Source: Bacteroidales bacterium
GTDB taxonomy: Bacteria; Bacteroidota; Bacteroidia; Bacteroidales; JAAYJT01
Length of the DNA stretch: 46,141 nucleotides
Assembly (NCBI GenBank): GCA_014860575.1
Contig: JACZJK010000004.1
Location: forward strand, 1 to 46,141
Direction of reading: 5' to 3'
Shown here piece after piece: positions 27,169-36,421 of this stretch. The number at the start of each line of letters is the position of its first letter. Position 1 is the first letter of the stretch. The notes under the pieces are model-generated. The model saw only the letters and a list, made by a program, of their open reading frames with translations, did no database searches and was not told the DNA's origin. The position numbers and the translations under genes were made by a program.

Positions 27169-27280
27169 CGCAAATCTATTTGTAACATCTCCACATCCCA
27201 TCACTCCTTTACTCCAGTACTCCAGTACTCCCAAACACTCAACCAATTAACAAATTGACAAATTAACCACTCCATACAAT

Positions 27281-27958
27281 CTACTCCTCCAGCAAGCCCG
27301 GCCGCCTCTCCCCTGTTCGTTTCAAGGCTTGCTCAAGCCGCCATTGATTGATGAGTGCCTCATTGCCTGAAAGCAGAACATCCGGAACTTTATTGCCTCG
27401 GAAATCAGCTGGACGTGTATAAACAGGTGGTGAGAGCAAATTGTCCTGAAAAGAGTCGGACAATGCGGATGTTTCATCATTCAGCACTCCGGGAATGAGT
27501 CTTATCAAACTATCGCAAATCACTGCAGCGGCCAACTCGCCACCAGAGAGAACATAATTGCCTACCGAAATCTCACGGGTAATGTAGTGTTCACGGATGC
27601 GCTCGTCAACGCCTTTGTAATGGCCACAAAGGAGAATTATATTTTCAAGCAACGAAAGACGATTGGCTTCAGGCTGGCTAAATAAAACACCGTCAGGCGT
27701 CAGGAAGATGATTTCGTCGTAATTGCGTTCCTGTTTCAACTTATCAATGCAATCTGCTATCGGTTGGGCCATAATTACCATTCCGCTTCCGCCACCAAAA
27801 GCATAATCATCAACATTGCGATGTTTGGATTGAGAAAAATCGCGAAGGTTATGAAAATAGATTTCGACAAGTTTCTTTTCTTTTGCCCTTTTTATAATTG
27901 AGTGATCAAAAGGGCCCGAAAACATCTCAGGGAAAATGGTCAGGATATCAATGCGCAT
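27281..27958 (-). CDS. trmD: tRNA (guanine(37)-N1)-methyltransferase
   Basis: TrmD uses S-adenosylmethionine to make m1G37 in tRNAs, preventing +1 frameshifts. The 225 residues match the compact family length. The SPOUT knot is clear: [12 protein letters not shown] (55-66), [14 protein letters not shown] (108-121) and [14 protein letters not shown] (131-144). The DSF motif follows (Asp168) with the catalytic-domain linker, then [10 protein letters not shown] and the helical C-terminal domain ending in [12 protein letters not shown]. The homodimer active site looks intact. rimM, the common partner, is absent. A -7 element is seen upstream at 27987-27994. Confidence 0.97.
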   Translation of the reverse strand: MRIDILTIFPEMFSGPFDHSIIKRAKEKKLVEIYFHNLRDFSQSKHRNVDDYAFGGGSGMVIMAQPIADCIDKLKQERNYDEIIFLTPDGVLFSQPEANRLSLLENIILLCGHYKGVDERIREHYITREISVGNYVLSGGELAAAVICDSLIRLIPGVLNDETSALSDSFQDNLLSPPVYTRPADFRGNKVPDVLLSGNEALINQWRLEQALKRTGERRPGLLEE

Positions 27959-27986
27959 CGTACGAAATGGTTAAGCAACTGGATCG

Positions 27987-27994
27987 CAAAAATA
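27987..27994 (-). promoter_or_regulatory. Candidate -7 element for trmD
   Basis: On the minus strand TATTTTTG is an exact TAnnTTTG match 29 bp upstream of the trmD ATG (27958). No good -33 TTTG was found. It shares a 158-bp divergent region with the protease promoter. Confidence 0.45.
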
Positions 27995-28065
27995 CTGCTA
28001 ATTATCTGACCACTGTTTGCTTATTACACATTCTCCCGATTAAGTGGCGTTCGCATATAAAATCG

Positions 28066-28073
28066 TACTTTTG
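28066..28073 (+). promoter_or_regulatory. Candidate -7 element for the S8 protease
   Basis: TACTTTTG is an exact TAnnTTTG match 43 bp upstream of the ATG at 28117. The -33 region is weak. Confidence 0.45.
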
Positions 28074-28116
28074 TATTCCTTTCAATAAGTTAGAGAATTC
28101 CGTCAAAAACACACGC

Positions 28117-29814
28117 ATGAAACAATTACTGTTTACCCTCTTTTTTATCAGTCTTGCTATTCTAACATCTGGGCAACCTTTGGGTCCGGGATATGTAATC
28201 CACTTTACTGATAAAAACAACTCTCCGTATACAATCGCGAACCCATCAGAGTTTCTGAGTGAGGCAGCCATTGACCGCAGGAACAGGCAAAACATCCCGA
28301 TCCAGATGGATGACATTCCTGTAAACCAAACATATCTGCAGGCAATTACCACCCCGGGAGCACAAATCGCTGCAGTTTCCCGCTGGTTCAATACGGCTGC
28401 TGTTTGGATCCAAAACCCCAATATCATACCCGGTTTACAAGCCTTGCCCTTTGTTTCGGCGGTGGTTCCAATGAATGGGAATGGCAGTGTCAAAAGCAAG
28501 TCCAACTGGAAAAGTAAACCGTTTTTTGAGAATGAAATGTATGATTTGTCATTTGTTCAGAACAGTTCCAAAGCACTAATGACTGACTATTATAATTATG
28601 GATCAGCCTCCAACCAGATACAGATGGTAAATGGTCAGCATCTGCACAACCAGGGTTATCGCGGGCAGGGAATTGCCATTGCAGTGTTGGATGCAGGATT
28701 CAGCAATGTGGATATTATTCCCGCTTTTGACAGTTTGCGGGCACATGGCCGTATTCTTGGAGCCCTCGATTTTGTGCAGCCAGGCAACAATGTTTATCAA
28801 TCATCCATACACTCTCATGGCACCATGGTACTTTCTACGATGGGAGCCAATTTGCCAGGCTTAATGGTGGGAACCGCGCCGGAAGCATCTTATTGGCTGT
28901 TAAGGACTGAAGATGCAAATGGCCCTCCCGGAAATTCAGAATACCTCATGGAAGAATATTTCTGGGTTGCCGGTGCAGAATTTGCTGATAGTGTTGGCGT
29001 TTGGGTTATCAATTCATCGCTGGGGTATTATGAATTTGATGATCCTGCGCAAAACCACACATACGCAGATATGGATGGTAATTCTACACCTATAACTATG
29101 TGTGCCAACCGCGCTGCAAGCAAAGGGATTTTCGTGGTGAACAGCGCCGGCAATGAAGGTAGTAGTGCCTGGCAATATATTATTGCACCTTCTGATGGTA
29201 ATCAGGTTATGGCTGTTGGAGCTGTTAATGCATCAGGAAACTATGCCGGCTTTAGCTCAATAGGCCCAAGCGCTGATGGCAGGGTGAAACCTGATATTGC
29301 TGCCCAAGGTTCAGGTACTGCGATTGTAGGCTCAAACGGTAACGTCAGCAATGGCAGCGGCACTTCATTCTCCTCGCCGGTGCTGGCAGGAATGGCCGCC
29401 TGTTTATGGCAAAGTAATATGAATTTAAATCGTGTTAACGTGTATGAAGCCATTGTACAAAGCGGTTCGCAGTATCAAAACCCCGATTTCCTGCTTGGTT
29501 ATGGTATTCCTGATTTTGAGCAGGCGCAGTTATTGATGAATTCAATTGAGATGCTGCCAGGCAGGAAACATTTAATCAATGTTTACCCAAACCCATCTTC
29601 CACTTTCATAAGAATTGAATGTAACCAACCAGAGAGTGCGATCCATCGCATTGTAATCAGCGATATCTCAGGAAAGGCTTTAATAATTGAGGATTATTCA
29701 CAGACAAATAAAGTAACTGTAGAATATGGTTTGACTGAGCTGCCGGCCGGTCTTTACCTCCTGAGGGTTGATTTAGACTCGGGTCCCGAAACCATCAAAC
29801 TAATCAGGTTCTGA
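28117..29814 (+). CDS. Secreted S8 (subtilisin-like) serine protease with T9SS sorting domain
   Basis: The ATG at 28117 is chosen because it begins a signal peptide (MKQLLFTLFFISLAILTSGQ); the frame upstream overlaps the trmD start and promoter. The 565-residue protein has an N-terminal prodomain-like region (about 20-165), then the S8 catalytic domain with Asp192 (AIAVLDAGF), His234 (SIHSHGTMV), the oxyanion Asn346 (NSAGNEG) and the nucleophile Ser417 (GSGTSFSSP). The triad is complete, so it is probably active after export. The last ~75 residues (LINVYPNPSSTFIRIEC to IKLIRF) are a T9SS sorting domain. It should be a surface or extracellular endopeptidase, perhaps for protein scavenging. It is divergent from trmD and convergent with the phosphate transporter. 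Confidence 0.95.
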   Translation: MKQLLFTLFFISLAILTSGQPLGPGYVIHFTDKNNSPYTIANPSEFLSEAAIDRRNRQNIPIQMDDIPVNQTYLQAITTPGAQIAAVSRWFNTAAVWIQNPNIIPGLQALPFVSAVVPMNGNGSVKSKSNWKSKPFFENEMYDLSFVQNSSKALMTDYYNYGSASNQIQMVNGQHLHNQGYRGQGIAIAVLDAGFSNVDIIPAFDSLRAHGRILGALDFVQPGNNVYQSSIHSHGTMVLSTMGANLPGLMVGTAPEASYWLLRTEDANGPPGNSEYLMEEYFWVAGAEFADSVGVWVINSSLGYYEFDDPAQNHTYADMDGNSTPITMCANRAASKGIFVVNSAGNEGSSAWQYIIAPSDGNQVMAVGAVNASGNYAGFSSIGPSADGRVKPDIAAQGSGTAIVGSNGNVSNGSGTSFSSPVLAGMAACLWQSNMNLNRVNVYEAIVQSGSQYQNPDFLLGYGIPDFEQAQLLMNSIEMLPGRKHLINVYPNPSSTFIRIECNQPESAIHRIVISDISGKALIIEDYSQTNKVTVEYGLTELPAGLYLLRVDLDSGPETIKLIRF

Positions 29815-29864
29815 AATTGCAGAACTTAATGGAAGAACTGATATTTTGAACTGGGAGTGCTGCT

Positions 29865-32141
29865 TTAGTTGGTTGTAGTTGACTTAGTATCCGGGTTCGA
29901 ACCGTTGGTATAGATTACAAAATCCCTGTGAGATTTAAACAGGTTCACCATAAAAAGAATGAGGTTCTTGGTTTCGGCAATAATATTAAGATAAAGCAGG
30001 CTATTCTTTGTGCCAGCTTCATTTCCCCTGATTCTTTTTACCTGAGCCTTTCTCGTTTGATCGAGGATATCAAGAATAACAACTTGAAGTTTGAGCAATT
30101 CTTCCTGCCGCGAAAACTCCGATTTTTGAATAGAGTCGAGAATAAGGGCAATCAGCTTGGTTGTTTCCTGCATTATTTTGGTCAGTTCTGATTTCTGTGC
30201 ATTGAGCAAACCCTTGTGGTTGTTATTAACGTGCTCATAACATGGTTCTGAAATATAATTCATGCAATGGGCGATTTCCCTGAGATAGTCAAGGGCCTGC
30301 ACATAGTAATGTCCGGTTTCAACAGAATCTTCCCGTAGTTTATCAACAGTTTTATGGATGTTGTCCTTTAAATGTTTCGTGTGTTTGTTAAGTTTTTCAA
30401 CATCTTCCTTCACATCCTTAAGCTTTTTGCGGTTTTCCTCAAAAAGCGCTTTGAGGGTGCGCGGATAAAGCTTTGCAACTGTGCCAAGATTGTTGATAAT
30501 ACTGCTGGTACACTTTGTCAGAACGTTAACATCATCGAGCAGTTCAATGGCATCTTCATCGGATACAGCTTTGCGTTCAATTTCGCGCTTGCGATAGAAC
30601 TTCTGCTGCCTTATAAGTACAAATATTGCAACTGCGATGAGCGCAAACATGCTGATAACACCGCCTTTAAGCATAATAAACGCAACAATTAATGCGGCGA
30701 AAAATGCAACAAAAGCAGTTATGAACCAGCCACCAATAACTGAAAGCACACCTGTGATCCTGTAGACAGCGCTTTCGCGCCCCCAGGCTCCATCGGCAAA
30801 CGATGTGCCCATGGCTACCATGAATGTCACGTAAGTTGTACTGAGTGGCAGTTTTAGAGAGGTACCGGAAGCAATGAGGATACTTGCCACAACGAGGTTC
30901 ACTGATGCACGTACCATATCAAATGAAACCAAGTGTTGCGGATCTTGCTTATCATTATGGTTCTGTAACCTATTATGAATAAAGTTGTTGACTCTGGCCG
31001 GCAGCATATTGCTGATTCCCTGGCCGAGGTTCATTGAAAGCCTGACAATGTTTCTGGAAAGTGCGGTGGAGCCAAAACGTTCGGTACCTTCGTCCTGCCT
31101 GCTAAGGTTTACACTTGTATCAATTACGGTTCGTGCCTTTTTGGAATATATCAGGGTGAGCGACATCACAGCGCCTGCCAGAAGTAGCATATATGTAGGT
31201 GTGGCAATCGGCTGCATGAGCGAACCCATCAGAAACTGATTCGGATCAGAAGCAGGATCGTTTACAAAGACCTTAAAAGATTCGAAGCCGGCAAGTGGCA
31301 CGCCAATAAAGTTAACCAAATCGTTGCCGGCAAAAGCCATTGCAAGGGCAAATGTGCCAATCAGAACCACAATCCTCATCACATTGGTTCGGAAAAGCAA
31401 TATCAATAACTGAAAGATAATGGACCAGGCTATGAAGCTGAGAATCATAATGGAGAAAGCATTGTTCTCAATGCTTGCTACCAGGTCAGCGCTCATAAAT
31501 GAAGCTCCGCGTGCACCCTTTATCACCATAAAATAGGTGATTGCTGTAATTGCAAACCCTCCCCAAATACCACCAAGGTACCTGAGTTTTGGTTTGAAGT
31601 TAAAGGTAAAAAGCAAACGGGAAAAGAATTGAACGATACTACCAACTGTGAAAGCAATTATCACAGAAAGCAAAATACCCGAAATAATGGCAAGGGATTT
31701 ACCGGCATTGATGTAATTACCCATATCCTGCATAGTCCCGCCATCGCTGATAATTTTAACAATGGCAACAATTACGGCTGCACCCAATAGTTCAAAAATG
31801 ATAGAAACGGTAGTTGAAGTGGGTAAGCCAAAACTGCTGAAAGTGTCGAGCAGCAAAACATCAGTGATCATTACGGCCAGAAATATGATCATGATCTCGG
31901 AAAAATGAAACTGAACGGGAAAGAATACCCCGCTTCTCGCAATTTCCATCATGCCGCTGGAGAATGTGGTTCCCACTATGATGCCCAGGATCGCAACTGC
32001 CATGATAACCCCGAAGGAAGCAGCTTTTGCGCCTATTGCAGAGTTCAGAAAATTAACGGCATCGTTGCTTACACCTACCATCAGATCAGAGATGGCGAGG
32101 ATGAAAAGAAAGATTACAATGAATAAATATATCTGATCCAT
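29865..32141 (-). CDS. PiT-family inorganic phosphate transporter with C-terminal PhoU-like domain
   Basis: PiT carriers import metal-phosphate using a cation gradient across the inner membrane. The 758-residue protein has two PiT signature halves, VSNDAVNFLNSAIG near residue 24 and AGNDLVNFIGVPLAG near residue 270, in about ten membrane helices. From about residue 520 there is a hydrophilic helical region (ERKAVSDEDAIELLDDVNVLTKC onward) that resembles PhoU, as in other large Bacteroidota PiT proteins. The tail may sense phosphate state; this is inferred. It is preceded by another phosphate carrier gene, but a strong promoter in the 91-bp gap shows it can be transcribed alone. It converges with the S8 protease, 50 bp apart. 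Confidence 0.92.
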   Translation of the reverse strand: MDQIYLFIVIFLFILAISDLMVGVSNDAVNFLNSAIGAKAASFGVIMAVAILGIIVGTTFSSGMMEIARSGVFFPVQFHFSEIMIIFLAVMITDVLLLDTFSSFGLPTSTTVSIIFELLGAAVIVAIVKIISDGGTMQDMGNYINAGKSLAIISGILLSVIIAFTVGSIVQFFSRLLFTFNFKPKLRYLGGIWGGFAITAITYFMVIKGARGASFMSADLVASIENNAFSIMILSFIAWSIIFQLLILLFRTNVMRIVVLIGTFALAMAFAGNDLVNFIGVPLAGFESFKVFVNDPASDPNQFLMGSLMQPIATPTYMLLLAGAVMSLTLIYSKKARTVIDTSVNLSRQDEGTERFGSTALSRNIVRLSMNLGQGISNMLPARVNNFIHNRLQNHNDKQDPQHLVSFDMVRASVNLVVASILIASGTSLKLPLSTTYVTFMVAMGTSFADGAWGRESAVYRITGVLSVIGGWFITAFVAFFAALIVAFIMLKGGVISMFALIAVAIFVLIRQQKFYRKREIERKAVSDEDAIELLDDVNVLTKCTSSIINNLGTVAKLYPRTLKALFEENRKKLKDVKEDVEKLNKHTKHLKDNIHKTVDKLREDSVETGHYYVQALDYLREIAHCMNYISEPCYEHVNNNHKGLLNAQKSELTKIMQETTKLIALILDSIQKSEFSRQEELLKLQVVILDILDQTRKAQVKRIRGNEAGTKNSLLYLNIIAETKNLILFMVNLFKSHRDFVIYTNGSNPDTKSTTTN

Positions 32142-32160
32142 CAGCTATTTAATGGGAGGC

Positions 32161-32191
32161 CAAAAATAGGCACTCATTTGAAAGTGGCAAA
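32161..32191 (-). promoter_or_regulatory. Strong promoter for the PiT gene
   Basis: On the minus strand TTTG (32188-32191) and an exact -7 TATTTTTG (32161-32168) are separated by exactly 19 bp, the textbook Bacteroidota spacing. The start would fall about 10-15 bases upstream of the ATG at 32141, giving a very short leader. Confidence 0.7.
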
Positions 32192-32232
32192 AAAAAGCAA
32201 TATTAATTAATTGTTAAGTTTCTAAAACTTTA

Positions 32233-33918
32233 TCAATCATGCTGATACTCAGCAATCGCCTGACTGATATTTATTGTATGGTCGCCAATTTCTTCGAACA
32301 GGCTAACGAACTCTGAAAAATAGCGCGCGGTAGCATATTGTATCTTTCCTGCCTTGAGGCGTTTTTGGTTCTTACTCCATAAATCGGTTCGCAAATTGTT
32401 AATTGAATCTTCGAGTTCCTGCACATGCAGAAGATTTACATGCCTTTCAAAATCCTCGATATGGTGGCTCATCAACCAAACTGACTCACGAACCTTTTCG
32501 AAAATAATTCCCACCTCGTTCCTCATTTTTTGGTTGAACCAGGCTTTGTCTTCATTTTTTTTGCTGATCAACAAAGCCATCTTCATACAAATATCGTTGA
32601 TGCTTTCCATATCATCAATAATCTTAAGCATGGCCCTGATTTTTTTACTGCTCTTAAAGCTGAGTTCACTTTCTGATAACCTCGTCAGGTAAGATGCAAT
32701 TTCTTCTTCCATCCGATCCGAAATATCCTCATACTGTTGGATGCGCTCAAACAATGACTTGAAGTCATCCTCGTTTTTTTCAATCAGTAATTGTGGGATG
32801 AATTCAAGCATGGCTTCTGTTCTTTTTCCGAACACATGAATTTCTTTCCCCGCCTGAAGTACTGATAGTTCGGAAGTGTTGATTGGCGATGTAAAATAAG
32901 TAAGCTTGAAATGCTCAGATGTATTGGTTTCGCGAATGAATAAGTTGAGAAGCCTTATAAACTGAGGTAAAAGAGCTATTATTACAATGGCTGTGATCAG
33001 GTTAAATGAAGTATGCAGGAATGATAAAGCAATTGGTATTGCACTGATTTCGGTGTATGGAGAAGCGCCTTCAACCAGAATGGTAAGACGTGATATCCCA
33101 TTCAGAAACACCTGGAAGAATGCCAATGCCCAAATAAGCCCGGTTACATTGAAAAGAAGATGTGATAAGGATGCCTTCCGTGCTGTTCGATTAGCAATAA
33201 GGGAAGCAAATATTGCTGTTGAGGTAGTTCCGATATTGGTTCCGATCACCATGGCTGCTGCTATATCAAACTGAATCCAGCCGTTATTGCACATCACCAG
33301 TGTGAGGGCAAGTGAGGCGCTGGAAGATTGTAGCAAAATAGCAAAAACAATTCCTACCACAATGAAAATCATACGTGAAAAGAAACCCTGGTGGGTGAAG
33401 CTGGCAAGATCCTGAATAAGCCGGCTGCTCTCATCCAGCAAAGGAAGGTTGGTTTTCATTAGTTCGAGGCCCATGAAAAGCAGCGCAATCCCAATCATGA
33501 GTTCGCCCCAGGATTTCAGTTTACTCCGCGACGAAAAATAAAAAGGAATGCTCAAAGCAATGAGGGGCAATAAAACAACATTGAGTGATATTTTGAAGCC
33601 CAGCAGTGATATGATCCAGATAGTGAGTGTTGTACCAATATTAGCTCCCACAAGCGCACCGATGGCCTGGTAAAGACTTAGCAAGCCGGCATTAACAAAA
33701 CTGATAATCATCACGGAAGTAGCAGACGATGATTGAATGACGGCCGTAACAATCAGTCCGGTGAAAACACTCCGGTACTTATTGGCTGTAATTGCAGAAA
33801 GTATCGAACGCATCCGGTTGCCGGCAACTTTTTGCAATGATTCGCTCATCATTTTTATTCCAAACAGGAAGATGCCAAGCGAACCAATGATTGTAAGTAT
33901 TTGCCAGAAGGTTGTCAT
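32233..33918 (-). CDS. Na+/phosphate cotransporter (NptA/YjbB family) with PhoU-like domain
   Basis: The 561-residue protein carries the two inverted-repeat Na/Pi signatures, IQSSSATSVM at 61-70 and LQSSSASLAL at 196-205, each followed by a GxNIGTT motif (91-97 and later GTNIGTTSTAI). About eight or more membrane helices fill residues 1-330. A helical PhoU-like domain (about 355-561) follows. Family members catalyse Na+-coupled phosphate uptake or efflux. It lies upstream of the PiT gene in the same direction with 91 bp between. A candidate -7 (33960-33967) precedes it. Having both carriers suggests either different affinities or one importing and one exporting; the sequence cannot decide. 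Confidence 0.92.
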   Translation of the reverse strand: MTTFWQILTIIGSLGIFLFGIKMMSESLQKVAGNRMRSILSAITANKYRSVFTGLIVTAVIQSSSATSVMIISFVNAGLLSLYQAIGALVGANIGTTLTIWIISLLGFKISLNVVLLPLIALSIPFYFSSRSKLKSWGELMIGIALLFMGLELMKTNLPLLDESSRLIQDLASFTHQGFFSRMIFIVVGIVFAILLQSSSASLALTLVMCNNGWIQFDIAAAMVIGTNIGTTSTAIFASLIANRTARKASLSHLLFNVTGLIWALAFFQVFLNGISRLTILVEGASPYTEISAIPIALSFLHTSFNLITAIVIIALLPQFIRLLNLFIRETNTSEHFKLTYFTSPINTSELSVLQAGKEIHVFGKRTEAMLEFIPQLLIEKNEDDFKSLFERIQQYEDISDRMEEEIASYLTRLSESELSFKSSKKIRAMLKIIDDMESINDICMKMALLISKKNEDKAWFNQKMRNEVGIIFEKVRESVWLMSHHIEDFERHVNLLHVQELEDSINNLRTDLWSKNQKRLKAGKIQYATARYFSEFVSLFEEIGDHTINISQAIAEYQHD

Positions 33919-33959
33919 TCAGTAATTTCAATAAGAAATTCGACACGATTTTGAAAGGT

Positions 33960-33967
33960 CAAATATA
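33960..33967 (-). promoter_or_regulatory. Candidate -7 element for the Na/Pi cotransporter
   Basis: On the minus strand TATATTTG is an exact TAnnTTTG match 42 bp upstream of the ATG at 33918. No clear -33 element. Confidence 0.45.
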
Positions 33968-34045
33968 GCTTATAATTGCGATAGCGTTGCTGCCCCAAAA
34001 ATTAATTATATCACAATAGTTAAATATTTCAAATCAATTTTCTTT

Positions 34046-34053
34046 TACATTTG
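34046..34053 (+). promoter_or_regulatory. Candidate -7 element for the mrp operon
   Basis: TACATTTG is an exact TAnnTTTG match. It would start a transcript near 34060, leaving a leader of about 65 bases before mrpB that holds two tiny open frames (34070-34102 and 34104-34115). The -33 region is weak (TTTC). Confidence 0.5.
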
Positions 34054-34126
34054 CAGCCTCAAACAATTTATGAAATTCCCTGTTTTAAGGAATAAAAAAT
34101 AAAATGCTCATCTAAAGGCTGATCCC

Positions 34127-34534
34127 ATGATATCGCTGATCCTGTCAACTTCAACGAAGATATTATTGCCTGTTCTTCTCCTGTTTTCATTTTTTGTTCT
34201 GATGCGGGGTCACTATGAACCTGGTGGGGGTTTTGTGGGTGGTCTTGTGGCAGCTTCCGCTTTTGCATTATATGCTATCGCAAATGGTGTGAAGGTTGCA
34301 AAAAGATTATTTCCTCATGCCAAGTTATTCATTGTACTTGGGCTTTCATTTTCGCTTACAAGTGGGTTGCTCTCAGCTTTTGTTGGGAAAGCTGCATTTA
34401 CAGGCCTTTGGACAAAATTCTCATTACCGGTTATCGGGCAGTTAAGCACACCAATATTTTTCGATGTGGGTGTTTATTTTGTTGTTATTGGCATTACTAC
34501 CAGTATTATATATACTCTGAAGATGAAAGAATAA
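34127..34534 (+). CDS. mrpB: Na+/H+ antiporter subunit MrpB
   Basis: The 135-residue membrane protein has the MnhB-domain core [27 protein letters not shown] and about four helices, ending [14 protein letters not shown]. Mrp complexes use seven membrane subunits to exchange cytoplasmic Na+ for H+; MrpB is small, needed for activity, and related to the MbhF/MbxF subunits of membrane hydrogenases. It is the first gene of a tight seven-gene run, with mrpC starting 2 bp after its stop. The family usually has mrpA upstream of mrpB; here mrpA is the last gene instead. Confidence 0.92.
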   Translation: MISLILSTSTKILLPVLLLFSFFVLMRGHYEPGGGFVGGLVAASAFALYAIANGVKVAKRLFPHAKLFIVLGLSFSLTSGLLSAFVGKAAFTGLWTKFSLPVIGQLSTPIFFDVGVYFVVIGITTSIIYTLKMKE

Positions 34535-34536
34535 TT

Positions 34537-34890
34537 ATGGAAATTTTGCTTGCATTTGTAATTGGTGGATTATTTGCGGGAGCCATATACATGATTCTGC
34601 GGCGTTGTGTTGTAAAGCTAATCATCGGGCTCGCAATGCTTTCACACGCTGCTAATTTGTTGATTTTTACTATCGGCAGGCTTACACGTGGAAAGGCTCC
34701 GATAATTGAAGAAGGGGCAAAGAGAATCACCGAGCAGGTTGCCGACCCCATACCACAGGCTCTTATCTTAACCGCTATTGTTATCAGTTTTGGCCTAACT
34801 GCCTTTGTCATCGTTCTTATTGAGCAGGTTTACCAGGTAATAGGCGTTGACGATGTGGATAAACTAAAAGTAACTGACACTTCTAACTAA
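34537..34890 (+). CDS. mrpC: Na+/H+ antiporter subunit MrpC
   Basis: A 117-residue NuoK-like subunit with three membrane helices. The ATG at 34537 is used because it immediately follows the mrpB stop and begins the conserved [23 protein letters not shown]; the longer frame upstream overlaps mrpB. The conserved segments [18 protein letters not shown] and [23 protein letters not shown] are present. The short hydrophilic tail ([13 protein letters not shown]) is not conserved. mrpD follows after 16 bp. Confidence 0.95.
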   Translation: MEILLAFVIGGLFAGAIYMILRRCVVKLIIGLAMLSHAANLLIFTIGRLTRGKAPIIEEGAKRITEQVADPIPQALILTAIVISFGLTAFVIVLIEQVYQVIGVDDVDKLKVTDTSN

Positions 34891-34906
34891 CAGGAATTAC
34901 ACATCT

Positions 34907-36421
34907 ATGAACCACTTAATTCTTGTTGCACCCATTCTATGGCCCCTGGCTATGGCAATCATTGTTACCATTTTCTGGTTTCGGCGCAGTATTCAATCTA
35001 CATTGAATGTCTTGGGCAGCGCCGGACTGCTTGTCATTGGTATCCTACTGGTGCGAACCGTTTGGCTTGATGGCATACAAGCTGTTCAAATGGGCGAATG
35101 GCCTGCACCTTTTGGTATTACCATAGTAGCTGATTTGTTCAGCGCTTCTATGGTACTCATTACCGGAATCATTGCGTTCGCACTTTCAATCTATTCACTT
35201 GTAACAATTGATAAGCGCAGAAAACAGTTTGGATATTATTCTTTGATAAACACATTGTATATGGGTGTGTGCGGGGCTTTTGTAACCGGCGACCTGTTTA
35301 ATATGTATGTTTGGTTTGAAGTAATGCTTATATCATCCTTTGTATTACTTACTCTTGGAGGCGAATCAAAGCAAATTGAAGGCACCTTCAAATACGTTAC
35401 AATCAACCTTATCTCTTCAGCCCTTTTCCTGGTAGGGGTTGGATTTCTATATGGAATTGTGGGTACATTGAACATGGCCGACCTTTCCGTAAAGTTGGCC
35501 AATCACGAAAACCAGGGCATGATTACCGTTGTCTCCATGTTTTTTCTTGCTTCATTTGGGATTAAAGCTGCAGTGTTCCCACTATTTTTCTGGTTACCCG
35601 CTTCGTACCATACTCCACCTATAGCGATTACCGCCATTTTTGCCGGGCTTTTAACAAAGGTTGGTGTTTACAGCCTGATCAGGGTGTTCACACTGTTGTT
35701 TGTTGGAAATATTGACTTTACGCATACATTGATACTCATAATTTCAGCTTTTACAATGTTTGTAGGTGTACTTGGCGCTGCCTCGCAGTATGATATGCGC
35801 AAAATTCTATCGTTTCACATTATCAGCCAGATTGGTTATATGATCTTCGGGCTGGCTTTATTCACACCGCTGGCTATTGCAGGTGCTATCTTCTATACTC
35901 TTCATCATATCATCGTAAAAACCAACCTGTTTCTGGTAAGTGGCCTCGTAAAACAGCTAAAAGGAGATTATGATGTAAGGAAAATTGGAGGTGTTTTGAA
36001 CAGCTATCCTTTGGTTGCTATCTTGTTCCTCATACCTGCTTTGTCACTTGCCGGAATGCCTCCTTTATCGGGATTTTGGTCAAAGTTCTTTTTATTGAAG
36101 GCAGCTTTTGAAGATCAGAGTTATATTGTTGCTGCGGTGGCCTTACTGGTTGGATTGCTTACGTTGTTTTCGATGATGAAGATATGGAATGAGGCTTTCT
36201 GGAAAAATTCCCCAAAAGAACATGTGGGAGTTGAAAGAGTAAAAGTAAATCTCTTCAGCAGGCCGGTTATTTTCATGGTCATCCCTATCATTTTTCTTGC
36301 CGCCATTACTGTGTTTATTGGTTTTTACCCTGAACCGCTTTTTGCACTGGCTTCACGTGCAAGCGAGCAATTGTTAAATCCGCAAGAATATATTAACGTA
36401 GTTTTAGGAGGGGCCAGATAA
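34907..36421 (+). CDS. mrpD: Na+/H+ antiporter subunit MrpD
   Basis: A 504-residue NuoN/NuoM-like subunit with about fourteen membrane helices. It carries the key charged residues of proton-pumping antiporter subunits: Glu138 in FNMYVWFEVM and Lys220 in FFLASFGIKAAVFPLFFWLP, which correspond closely to Glu137 and Lys219 studied in Bacillus MrpD. The conserved SYHTPPIAITAIFAGLLTKVGVYSLIR and SFHIISQIGYMIFGLAL segments follow. The stop TAA overlaps the mrpE start by one base (TAATG), implying translational coupling. Confidence 0.97.
   Translation: MNHLILVAPILWPLAMAIIVTIFWFRRSIQSTLNVLGSAGLLVIGILLVRTVWLDGIQAVQMGEWPAPFGITIVADLFSASMVLITGIIAFALSIYSLVTIDKRRKQFGYYSLINTLYMGVCGAFVTGDLFNMYVWFEVMLISSFVLLTLGGESKQIEGTFKYVTINLISSALFLVGVGFLYGIVGTLNMADLSVKLANHENQGMITVVSMFFLASFGIKAAVFPLFFWLPASYHTPPIAITAIFAGLLTKVGVYSLIRVFTLLFVGNIDFTHTLILIISAFTMFVGVLGAASQYDMRKILSFHIISQIGYMIFGLALFTPLAIAGAIFYTLHHIIVKTNLFLVSGLVKQLKGDYDVRKIGGVLNSYPLVAILFLIPALSLAGMPPLSGFWSKFFLLKAAFEDQSYIVAAVALLVGLLTLFSMMKIWNEAFWKNSPKEHVGVERVKVNLFSRPVIFMVIPIIFLAAITVFIGFYPEPLFALASRASEQLLNPQEYINVVLGGAR

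Larger units (their letters stand above)
26942..27280. other. Repeat-filled intergenic spacer between trmD and rplS
   Basis: About 340 bp without a gene. It holds two heptamer blocks, one G/C palindromic repeat (27133-27168), an 8-bp CTCCAGTA tandem (about 27210-27230) and CAAATTAAC-like words next to the trmD stop. Short open frames here have repetitive, implausible translations. Confidence 0.7.

Noticed and set aside
26886-27258. Open frames of 78-84 codons between trmD and rplS
   Set aside because: Their translations are made of the heptamer repeats and palindromic element, so they are chance frames in repetitive DNA.
29806-29827. Small hairpin (GTTCTG / CAGAAC) at the stop of the S8 protease gene
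   Set aside because: The stem is 6-8 bp with a wobble and there is no T-run on either strand, so I do not call it a terminator.
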